Source: Cheiracanthium punctorium (lineage: Eukaryota; Arthropoda; Arachnida; Araneae; Cheiracanthiidae). From it: a DNA stretch of 64,000 nucleotides. The notes under the pieces are model-generated. The model searched no databases and was not told where the DNA came from. It worked only from the letters and a program-made list of their open reading frames with translations. Below, piece after piece: positions 11,996 through 22,730 of the stretch; positions within the stretch are counted from its first letter, which is position 1; each line of letters begins with the position of its first letter. The stretch spans positions 648,034-712,033 of the forward strand of contig JAWZYV010000760.1 of assembly GCA_038373885.1 (NCBI GenBank), given 5' to 3'. The position numbers and the translations under genes are program-made.

Positions 11996-13748
11996 TCTCT
12001 CTATTCTAAAAAAAAAGTAACGTCCGCTGTCGCCGCTGTCAAAGCTTGTTGGGCTATCTCCTCCTAAACCGTGTGGATTTGAGTTACGACTAAGGTGTCC
12101 AAACATTCGAAAAATTCCGAGGAACCTAATAAGCTGACTTAAATTTCGAAAATCGAATTATTTTAGAAGATATTAATAAAAAATCTGAAAAAATAAACAT
12201 AATAGTTGCCAGATTCGGCATTATATCATTCAATCCTTTGCAAGAAAGCAATTCCAAGTATGTAGAATCGCGTGAAATTGACAGACATGAAGTAGAATGG
12301 CACACATTTTGCGCCAAATGAAAAAGTATATGAAACAAATAACTCAAAGTGTGTTACACAAAGTTGACAATTTTCAAATAGTAAGTTCGCTTAGAGAACA
12401 GGAGTTTAGAATGAGCGATTATTCGTTTTTCCAAAACAGAATAACTAATTGTAACTGATTTTAAAAGCGCCATCTTGGCATTAGGTACGATCTGCCAAAA
12501 TGCTATATTTCTAGACAGGGTGAATCTAAACCGCGAATTCAAAAATGTTACAACCCTTGAAAATTTAAAAATAATTGAACTGCAGATTTCACTTGAATAT
12601 GAAAAATAATTTAAATGCAGATTATTTTAAAGCCGGTTCGGTCCAGCTGGAGTATTTGCTACCAGTAGAAATATTTGGTGGCGTTAACTATGCCATTATA
12701 GCAGTTATAGTACAATTTGGATATTTGCCATCGCGGCGAGATGATATAATTCGTGGTGATAAATACGCCAATCTGCAAAGGATTATGTATATGAAAATAT
12801 GGATAACGGTTTTCCGGTAACCTTACATGAGCAGTAATTATATCAGGTGTACCGGAAAGTAATGTCGTTGCTTTACACAAAATTCAAACAAATAAATTTT
12901 CAATAATTATTGAATTACAAACAAGCTGTGCCTGAGCATAGGACTCATATTTGTAAGTTTTAAAGCGAGAATTTCATAGGTAACTTTTTTTTTAATCTCA
13001 AGATCAATGGCCACCGTCCCCCTTTTTTCTCGTCTACTCTCCTTGGGGGATTCCATTCAAAATGTTCTGAAATCGATTTTTAGGTATTCCTGAGTATTGT
13101 ATTTTACAGCAAGAATTTTATGGATATCTCTTTTCTTCTTTGAGATCACGCAAGCTATGTGAAAAGAACATTTTGTCTCCCTATCCCCCCATAAGTTACG
13201 AATTTTGGAAAATGCTCTCTTCTCTAGCGCCTATGCTATAAAACTCACGCACCTGCCAAATTTCGTATTATAAGTTTCAGTAGTTATGCCTAGGCAAAAT
13301 ATTGACATACGAAAAAACGACAATACTTTCCGGTACACCTAATAGTTTGTGAGCATGTGCAAATCGCCAGATAATGAAAAGTCGCCGTTGGTGGCAAACT
13401 GTTTCGTAGTTATATCAAAGAAAACATTAGAAGTACTCATTTATTAGAGCTAATTACTAACTATACATTTCCACAAGTCGCCAAAGTATGAAAATTCGGA
13501 ATAATTGGCTAATATGCAAGATGGTCCATGGCTTTCACATAATTAAAAATAGTGCGAAGTTTAAATTTTTATGTTCCAATCAGCATGCAAGAACCAAGCA
13601 ATGTGTAGCTCGGTAACATTCTATCATATCCAACCATTGGGTTTTGTTAGTTGAAACTATGTCCTTTTTTACAACTAAGCCTTATTAGAGGCCCGAATGC
13701 CTCATACGAAAAGCGAGCGTAGCGAGTCTAGGGGGCCTTTGCCCCTAG
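11996..13748 (+). mobile_element. Helitron, non-autonomous
   Basis: 5' end TCTCTCTATTC after A; 3' end GGGGGCCTTTGCCCCTAG before T. The 3' end has the Helitron hallmarks: a GC-rich hairpin (AGGGGGC/GCCCCT) directly before CTAG. The paralogous locus at 47890 reads AAACTATTATATT without it, giving an empty site. 1753 bp. No Rep/helicase coding sequence; a mariner MITE is nested at 12843-13342. A GCGAGCGTAGCGAG segment near the end is GC-rich and unlike its surroundings. Confidence 0.8.
12843..13342 (-). mobile_element. mariner-type MITE, copy A
   Basis: Ends TCAGGTGTACCGGAAAGTA and TACTTTCCGGTACACCTAA, flanked by TA on both sides. 500 bp, exactly the length of copy B at 56259-56758, which is inserted in the opposite orientation. 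No transposase. The YTAGGTGTACC termini fit mariner. Confidence 0.8.
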
Positions 13749-16700
13749 TATTTAAAAAAAAATTATCAGCTACGGTGGCTGGAGGCATTTGGGAAGCAAT
13801 ACCAACGTGCTTTATTTAAAGTTCTATCTCACGTAGAAGTCTTGTACATAAATTAAAAGTTCACGGAGACAAATTCACGAAGCAGACGTAGGTGAGGAAA
13901 ATGATCGCTGAATAAATTACTAGGAATATTTCGCATTGCGTGCTGTGCCTAGAATGTTATTAATAAAAAGTTTTAATTATTTTGAAAACTCTTCACTCCA
14001 AATAATAGGGAATGAAGGGAATGTAGATTTTAATGCTAAAAAATTTGCTTTAGAGCTAATCGTGGGAAGAGGTGAGAGAGTTATTTTTAGGATAAGTCCA
14101 GACACAGTGATGGCTATTAACGGCAAAGAATTACTGTACCACTAGTGAAAATACAAACTTACTTTAAACCGGAAGCAAAGAACAAAATGAAAATATGAGA
14201 GTAAAATTGGATTAAAGTTTTAAATTTAGATCACGAGTTCAAAATGACAGTTAATTCAAAATATGTGATGAACTGCATCACAGGAATTCTGTGTTTGTAG
14301 GTTTTAAATTTATATTGTATACAAAACTGGCATTTGACTATAATTTCTTAAAATCTAGTACAGAGGAAAGAATTAAATATGAATGATTTCTTATGTAAAT
14401 TAAAAATATTTTGTACTCTCGAATTTTTTCAAAACTTTAACCTTTACAGGACTTTCTGAATTTTTTTTTTCTTACGCATGTACAGAACAATTTGAAATTC
14501 TCACGAAACAGTAATTGTGCTAAATATAATCAGTTGAGAATAGCAGCCGCAGTTTAATTCAGGATATTATATGTATAATCGAAGCTGCATTGTAACTAAA
14601 ACAATATTTGTTAACGAAAATAGGTTTCTGATTATTTATACTAATTGATCCGTTCTGAGTACTCATACTTGTTATGAAAGAATAATACCTCAACCTTAAC
14701 CTTATTCACTTTTCAATATTTTGTGATATTACTGATTAAAAATGTTTAGCTGAAGTAGAACACATATCGTTCTACTTTTCTACATCGACACTACTTTTTT
14801 TTCTATCTTCACAAGCTAATTTCAAAAAACATTTTTGAAAAAAAATTATTAATGAATTTATAAATAAAGTATTTTAATTCAGAAAAGTTCTCCATAAAAA
14901 GATGACATAAGAAGTTACACAGTTCCTCTGTTAAATATAATAATAATAACAATAATCTTATGTATTATTTTTTATATCAAGAGTATGGCTACTTATTTTT
15001 TAAGAATAAAATACTATCATCTTTTAAAATATTGTGTTTTACATGCAATTTGTATAACTTAAAGTTTTTATTGAATAATTACCACCATAGTTTTGGCTGC
15101 TTATTCCAAATTACCCACACTTAAATTAATTTTTATCTCTTTATGGGCAATGTGCGAAGTAAACAAATAGTAAAAAGCTGTCCATGGAGGAAGCCGTTGA
15201 ATGCTTAAACAATCAAGGTGATTCTTATTCAGAAACTTGATGAATATCTGCCTTCAAATTCTCCTCATTTAACTGCCTGATTTCATGTTGGATGAAGGAA
15301 AAGTATTATCTGTGAAGTAATATCTAATTAGAAGATACAACTAGTGCAAAAGTTGCTAAAGAGAAAAGGAGACCTGTTTACCAATTAAAAGGAAACCTTT
15401 TAATCATCTGACATTAGCTTTATACATAAACGGAATAAACAGAAAAAATCACACGGATTTACTGAATTTTACTTTTGGCCTTGCAGAAACATTCTCATTT
15501 TGGAAGCACACGGCAAAGCCCAATTTTATCATCATTAAAAAAAAATATTAAATCCAGCTCCTAGACCGTACTAAGATGTGATGGGCTAAATCATGTTTCA
15601 AGGAGTCACGAACAAAATAGATGCAAATTGGAAGATTGCAAATACAAAACTAGAGCATTTTCTGAGAAGCGTGAAATATTTTCATGTTTTCACGAAATTG
15701 TTTAATAGAAAATAATGGTAAAATTTACTTATTCTATTTTCATATTTTCCTTAATTAAAGCCTCTTCTCCTCTTATTAGAAAACCTTTTAATTAGTTTGG
15801 AAATCGGCCCAATGTTATAATATTTAATATTTAAGATGCTTATATATGTTGCAGCATATCTAACCACTCATTAACTTTTTATCTGATCTATTGAAAACTC
15901 AAGGACGGGTGGCTTAATTAGAAATGGGGGGGAATCTACAAATTAGAAAAATAAGGTAATATTGTAGAAAAAGTTTAGGGGGAAATTATCCGTACTTCCC
16001 GGATTGTTACAGATATTGTCAATTAGTGGCAATGTTTTCGTACAATTACTCATGTCTTTACATGATTAATATAAAATTCTATGTTCAAATTCATCAAATG
16101 AAAAATTGATAACAAACAAAATAAATTAATGACATTGTGAAGTCAATCTCTTTTTTCTTTTTTTTTATTGATATTGTATTTTCTTGAGTTTAATTTTCAT
16201 AGATTTTTTATATATCATACGATAAATTGTCATAAAATGCACGCTTTTGCATAATATTTTACAATGCTTAATTCAGTATTAACATGTAATGCTTAGTTGC
16301 ATAGTCAATGAATTCAATTAACAAATAACCCACAAAGAGTCTAACAGATACTGCTTCTTAAGCTAAACAATCATTATTTGAATCTAGCTGAGTATCTCCA
16401 TAAAATTCATTCGATTTGCAAATATCCATTTTAATCATCACTTTAATTAGAATACCGAGTGTTACCAAATATTGGCATAGAATTAAAAGTTGAGTAGCAA
16501 CGATCCATAAGTCTTTATGTGAAAGTATTCCATCCGATATTAATGGTAGTGGGAGGACGAACATTTATGAGTTATACTTATTATCACGATGTGTAATTTT
16601 GTATCTTCCGAAGAATTAACGATCATTTAAAATAATCTAATCTAATGATTAAAACTCAATGTTTGACAGATTATGGGAAACTTCTGTGAGTAAATAATTC

Positions 16701-17037
16701 GACAGTATGTATTATTAATTCATTTAACAGTATATTTGTAATAATAACACATCAAAATCAATGTAATGACAAGTTTGCCTAGAATGGTTTTTATTTTATG
16801 ATTTTATTTTATGAAATATTTTAGTTTTATCATACTTTCTCTTTCAGTAGTCATTTTAATACATAAAATATTATGGCTAAACTAAAAATTACATTCTTAT
16901 TTAACTTCACTGTTTTTTATATGAAATCACGATACGAATGTCTATTTCATTTCGATGGAACCTAAGGTATGGATTCTGTGAATATTTCCGTGTATTCATC
17001 AGAAAAACTAGTTTACAGTTTTATTCCATTGTACATG

Positions 17038-17040
<3 letters not shown>
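13749..17040. other. Intergenic block, paralogous to 47900-52250
   Basis: AT-rich DNA between gene 0 and gene 1. Short ORFs occur (13936-14145, 16358-16564) but only the second stays open in several copies. No exon structure seen. Confidence 0.5.
16358..16564 (-). other. Short ORF kept open in three paralogous copies
   Basis: 68 codons starting MFVLPLPLI and containing a hydrophobic middle (LLILCQYLV). Counterparts are at 50977-51183 (68 codons) and about 51580-51753 (truncated by a stop after 55 codons). Amino-acid changes are as frequent as expected without selection, so a real micropeptide is possible but not likely. Confidence 0.2.

Positions 17041-17102
<62 letters not shown>
17041..17102. 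repeat. (TA)n microsatellite
   Basis: About 30 TA units. It adjoins TACAGTGTATCCAGAGCTAC, the start of a dispersed repeat that is also found at 52265. Confidence 0.95.
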
Positions 17103-17103
<1 letters not shown>

Positions 17104-18282
17104 TGTATCCAGAGCTACCGGTACCCAATAGCTATTTCCTAAACCGTTTGTCAGAGACACATATTTCGAGTTGCAAAAATGCTTTAAATTGTATAATCTA
17201 TCATATGAGATAGAATCGAAGTCAATAACTCAATTCCTATAAAAAGTACGGAACTTATAATTTTATACGGTTAACCGATCCTCTCAGTGATATTCAGATT
17301 TTTTTAAACTATCGAAAAAAATCGTCTTTCTAAGAGAGCAATTTACCGAGTTATAAAGCAGCAAATATTTTGACTTAAGTCATTTTTCCATGTTTGAAAA
17401 TGTCACGTTACGATAATCCGTTAGGGGACCATACAAATTGTGAAATTTTAAATTATAGGTTTTACTTTTATTTTCAGGCATAAAACGGAGAAAGAAGCAA
17501 AACTAATTTCAGAATACTAATCTTAAAGGAAAAGGTTATAGTCAGGCTCTGTAAAAATTTATCCGGAGTCAGACTTACTAAATCGTATATCAGTAGCATG
17601 CAGATGTGTAGCACCGAGTATGCTACGCAAAGTACTGGAAGAATTTCCTACGCGGGTGCATATTTTAATTGCAGCCGAAGGAAGCTACTTTTGAGTAATC
17701 GTCACGCTAACAACAATTTGTAATATTATTTAAGTTTCTAAAATGCATATATTTGTAATTTAAAATGTTCCATTTCCTAATTAAGTGTTTAATGGAGTAT
17801 TTTATTTCCTTGTTTTTTTCTTTATTTTAAGTTATTTAACACCGGTTCATTTAAAAAACTCTTTAAAAATTCTATTTTCAGTATAAGTTCTATTTTTATG
17901 TTAATTTATTGGATACACATAGTTAAACGTAATCTTCTTTATTGCAATCTACATGCATAAAATAGTTAAAGAAATAGATAATAAATATCATAAGGCTCAA
18001 AACCGTCCTCATTAATTTTTTTTTTAAATTCATTTTGTATACAACCCATATTTTGCGCTCGAAAAGTGCTTTCACTTCAAGCAGCTGTAACTCGGCGAAT
18101 TTTGGTCGTAGAAGGACGACTTTTTTTATTGTGCACGCAATCATGCACGCGAAAGTTTTTCGATTTATAACTGGTAGGACCTGGAGACATATTTATATAT
18201 ATTCCGTGTATTTATTATATTCAATATTTCCGTGTATTCATTAGAAAATATAGTTTACAGTTTTATTACATCTTACATAATA

Positions 18283-19830
18283 TATATATATAAAAGAGAA
18301 GAGTTTGTTTGTTTGTTCGCTATACACGTCCAGACATTTCGACGGATCTGGACCAAATTTTGCACGCTGACTAAATAGGACAAGAGAAAGCTAATGCCGT
18401 AGAAATGAAATTAATCGGATTTAATAGTTTTTGAGTTATTTTATGTTTTGTAAGGTTTTTGGTCATTTTTCTTGCATTTTAAGTTATCGCGAGCTAAATT
18501 TCTGTCCAAATACTATATTTTTTATATCATCGGAAACTACAGAGTTTTCTTTTTCAAATGCAATTTGTTACAAAATCGTACTTACATTTGCCGATTTTTG
18601 GGAATTTTTTAAAGGAAATCCTGTTTCGAAGAAAATGTACGGCTTTTAAAAATATGCTATTTTTAAACTGTCGCATCGAAAAACCTAACGGGCAAAAATT
18701 TTCCATCTTTCTACCGCTTATTAAACATTTATTTCTCCCTCCTTTAAATTTTGAACCGTGCAGAAATGTTTATTAGATTTTTTTATATGATTTTTTTTCT
18801 GAAAAGATCGCAGGTTAAAATTCACTGTGGACTGCAAATTCCGCAAAATGAAAGTCGAAAACTTCCCCCTCTGGTTTTCACCCTCTCTCTTTAGGGACGT
18901 CCTCGAAATTCGAGGACTGTCCCCAAATATAGATCGTTTTTTCAATTTGTCATCAAAAATACTTTGACTTCTTGGGGACGCCAAAAGTCCCCAAATTTAA
19001 TGATTTGTACTTTTACCCTTACTTTCAGTCATTTCGCAAAATGAAAGTCGAAAACTTCCCCCTCTGGTTTTCAAGGTCGCTTCAACTGTGAGCGCGCTTC
19101 GCGGAAGGGGGGAATTTCTTCTGGCGTCCTGAATGAGAGAGGGGGGATAGAGGTAGAGATTAAGGTGGGCATACGTCCTCGAAATTTGAGGACTGTCCCC
19201 AAACATACATCGTTTTTTCAATTTGTCATCAAAAATAATTTGACTTCTTGGGGACGCCAAAAGTACCCACATTTAATGATTTGTACTTTTACCGCGAAAG
19301 TTTCCGTTTAGTTTATTTATTACAGAAAAAACTGAATAAATAAAATAAAATAAAACTACTAAAAGTGCCTTCTGCTCAGAGAAACAACAAAATTCGATCT
19401 CTGAAAGATGATTGTTAGAACACAGACAAGTAGAAGAGGAGAAATCTAGCCACGTCCAGTTCCCGGAGCCTCTACGCCATCGGATGAAAAGTTCTTTTTT
19501 TTTTTTTTCTATTTTGCAGGGGGAAGACCCATGTCCTTTCTTATTATTATTATTGCAGCGGGAAGTCCCATGTCCTTTTTTTTTATCATTGCAGCGGGAG
19601 AATTCACATTCTCCAGCCTAGCCAAGTCCAATTCCTGGCAACCTCTGTATTTTATTAGGTGACGTGCTCATTTTTTTATTTATTTATTTTTTTGGTTGCA
19701 GCGGGAAATCCCGTGTCCTCTTTTTTATCATTCCAGCGGGAGGATTCACATTCCTTCCTTTTACAATCTATATTTAAGGTAAATGGCATTTCTCATTCAT
19801 TGCACGGGCAACGCCGGGCCACGCTGCTAG
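18283..19830 (+). mobile_element. Helentron-like element
   Basis: Starts in a TATATATAAAAGAGAAGAG segment and ends GGGCAACGCCGGGCCACGCTGCTAG followed by T, a 3' end typical of Helentrons. It is absent from the paralogous TA tract near 53.42 kb. It contains two diverged direct repeats (about 18830-19010 and 19020-19290, sharing AAAATGAAAGTCGAAAACTT) and CAGCGGGA-type short repeats. No long coding frame. Confidence 0.65.
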
Positions 19831-21012
19831 TATATATATACAAATATACATAGTTCCTGTTTTCTTATCACTTCCTCCATTTGATCTTCTCTAATTATAA
19901 GCTAATAGATCAGCCTGAGTTATTTATCATTTATGCATATACTAAAAATAAAATTACCACCTTCAGTTGTTAGATTTTCTTACGTTTTCTCTTTGCAAAG
20001 AAAGGTTCACAAAGAAAAAGTAGTTCTGTCATTGTAAGACAAATTGGCCGAGGTATTTCAGTTCGAAGTTTCCTTAAAAATTTATAGGGTATGCCCAGAT
20101 TAGAACTTCATATAAATAGCAAAGTACATAAACTTATACCTAACATCAAAAACTCTAACCAACATGATTAAATCCTCATCGGCGCATCAAATAAGGGTAC
20201 ATTTATAACATGATTTAATCATGAATAATTTAAAAACAGTTCTCTCCAAGCAAAGTAATGAAGGTCCATAAGAACTAGAAACATACTTAAAGCTTGAAGT
20301 TGCATAGAACTTAATTATTTTTTAAGCGTTCAAATGTTGTTTATTTTAGATTTTTTAACTCAGCTTCTCTCAAATATTGCGTGTATTATGCAATATCATC
20401 CATTAAACTAAATCCTGATGTATATTCAGCTTATCCTTTATAGAAAAACACCCACTTTTTTTTCTTTCTGCTAGACCCATAAAATTCTGTCTTGGTCCCC
20501 ATTATTTCTCATTAGACTTCAGCCTCCACCCCCTTGCAATTGGGTATTTTTTTTCCTCCATAGCTTTTATTGTGCATTTCCTAGGCGGTGGGATGATCCC
20601 TTAATTTTCTTCCTTTATTGCATCCCCATACTGCACAGCTATTTCAAAAGTTTATATTCAAGGGAATCTGTAAACGTCGTCGGCAATATGTGTAAATTTT
20701 TTGCAGCTGGAACTAGTCAGCACTTCTAAGTAAAGGTCCGAATTTACTTGGTGATATAGTATAGCTGTTATATTTTATTTCATGGAACGGCAAATTTCAT
20801 TCTCTTACGGTGGCACCCCCCCCCCTTCACATTTTTCAGCATTCATTCAGATTTTCAATATTTTAACAAAGAACATTTAGTCGAATCTTGTGTACAAAAT
20901 AATGTTACCAGTAAAGTTTGAATGAACATTTTAAGCGAAAATGGAAATACTTTTGAATAAAAATGAGAATAAAGATGATTTTTTAAAAACATGCATCACT
21001 ACTTGCTCTTTG

Positions 21013-21088
21013 GTCATTCTGGCGCCCCCCCCCTGAAAACGCTCTGCGCCCCCCTGGGGGGGCGCGCCCCACAGGTTGAGAAACGATG
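21013..21088. mobile_element. hAT MITE remnant, right end only
   Basis: The right end, AGGTTGAGAAACGATG, is followed by GCGTAGAG, the 8-bp flank also seen at 58244. The left end was lost in copy 1; the full element is at 57914-58243. Confidence 0.55.
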
Positions 21089-21160
21089 GCGTAGAGTGTA
21101 AACGCGCTGACTTATTGTACTCGTGTTTGAGGGTTCGATCCCAGCTGTCTCTGAAATTAT
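21089..21160 (+). repeat. tRNA-derived SINE-like segment
   Basis: GGCGTAGAGTGTAAACGCGCTGAC resembles an A box region and GGGTTCGATCCC is a perfect B box, 45 bases apart. There is no cloverleaf gene context. An inverted relative lies at 21655-21720. Counterparts in copy 2 are at 58244-58310 and 58705-58770. Confidence 0.5.
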
Positions 21161-21199
21161 TTTCAATGTTTCTTTTTTTCATGTTAATGTCCAATTTAA

Positions 21200-21390
21200 T
21201 CTATATAAATAAAACAAAGTGTAAGCTGTCATTTAGTTAGTTAGTTAGCTTATCTGTGTCTCGCGTAGATCCGAAACGGGTGATGGTAGACCTACCAAAT
21301 TTTGTATGGAAATTCTCCAGGACGGGTCCCTATTTTAAACGACCTTTCTTTTAAATAAGTGTAATTCGCAATACAACCATTCACAAGACT
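21200..21390 (+). mobile_element. 5' fragment of a Helentron-like element
   Basis: TCTATATAAATAAAACAAAG after A, then GTTAGTTAGTTAG and TCGCGTAGATCCGAAACGGG, the usual start of such elements. No 3' end found; absent from the paralogous sequence near 58355. Confidence 0.4.
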
Positions 21391-22232
21391 CCAAGCATCT
21401 GCCATCCAAGCATGCTCCAAGCATCTGTTCCTTGATAAACTATTCTCTAGAATTAAATTGTTTATTTTTATTTTTTTCTTATTAAATTGCTATGCTATTT
21501 GGAAATACCATACAGAAAGAAAAAAAAATTATTAATAATTTATTTGAAACTGATTCAATTGCGCAAGATGGGATGTTAACATTAATTTTATTTTATTATT
21601 TAATTAAATTGGAGATTAAAATGAAAAAAAGAAACATTCAAAATAATTTCGGATACAGCTGGGATCGTGCCCACAAACACGAGTACCACTAAACAGCGCA
21701 CTTACAGTCTACGCCATTCAGGTTTGCTCAAGCCTCTATCAAAAATATCTTTAAGCTGCATATGCTGATTTTCTAATGTTTGGAGCGTGATTTCTTGAGA
21801 ACATTTGTAAGTTGCTCCAAAATTTGCATCAGTGATTGTAAGTGCTATGAGCTATATTTGTACCAAATTTCATTCAAATCGGTGATTCCAAGCTCGCGCC
21901 CTCTCCTTGTTAGTAGAAAAACTTGCCACAGATCCAAGAGTTACATTCCCACTTTTTTTTTTTCATTATTTTATGATTAACATTATTTTATGATTTTATG
22001 ATTAAGGTTGCAATAATTTTCTAAATTAATAAATAGGACTTATATTTAAATTTTTTTATTTAAATTATTCGTCAGTATAAACTTAGTTATTTTTTGAATA
22101 TAAAGCAAAATAATTACTTATATATTCTTTCGTAGTCTTTAATAAATTCTAAAATATAACTGTTTAAACAACGGTTTATTTATTTCAAATATCAAATTAA
22201 AAAAACACCAACACAGAATGCACATGCAATTC

Positions 22233-22238
22233 TTTATT
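22233..22238 (-). promoter_or_regulatory. Candidate polyadenylation signal of gene 1
   Basis: AATAAA on the minus strand, about 195 bases after the stop codon. The same hexamer in the same context is kept in the paralogous copy at 61153-61158. Confidence 0.5.
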
Positions 22239-22432
22239 TAGATTAATTTTTACCAAAGCAAATAAAAGTTCATTTTTGAAAATTAGAGTAAAATTTATGA
22301 CTCAGTTGCTTTTGGAATTTCAGGATATTTATATTTCAAACAATATAGAAATAATTAAAGCTGTACTTTTAGGTTAAAAAACAATTAACTAAAACTGGAG
22401 AACATGAAAAAACTTAGTTTCAAGTTTCTACT

Positions 22433-22730
22433 TTAGTAGAACTTATCTCGGAATGTCCGAAGATGATAAGCAAATCTTTTTTTACGCCAGCCTCCGTTTT
22501 CTTCCAATGGTTCTATTTCTTCCTCTTCCATATTCTTCAAGTTTTCTTCTTCGATAATAGCTAACTCAATTATTTCTAGCATTGGTGTTACTTCAGCTAC
22601 AAATTCTTCATAGCATATGTCTCTATCTTGAAGCTGAGTAAAGAGTTCTTTGACGGTGGCTCCTACTTCAGATCCGCAGCTTATGCCAACTTTGATAGCC
22701 AGACAATAGTCTTCCCACAAATAATACTCG
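22433..22730 (-). CDS. Gene 1 exon 5: terminal exon, fourth Cys module, acidic tract and cleavable tail
   Basis: The acceptor TTTCTTTTTAG ends at 22731. The exon encodes residues 155-253, starting after the T of the split Thr codon. C164, C173 and C194 repeat the C-x8-C-x20-C spacing. An acidic run rich in Glu follows, then RKKR and FAYHLRTFRDKFY to the stop TAA (22435-22433). A paralogous exon at 61352-61646 keeps the same length within one codon, so the frame is conserved between copies. Confidence 0.85.

Noticed and set aside
13700..13750. Bacterial (endosymbiont) insertion suggested by GCGAGCGTAGCGAG
   Set aside because: It forms part of the Helitron 3' end, where a GC-rich hairpin is expected.
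13936..14145. Plus-strand ORF with a paralogue at 48036-48278 (...LELIVGRGE...)
   Set aside because: The two copies differ mostly by amino-acid-changing substitutions, the start context differs, and no splice sites or family match support a gene.
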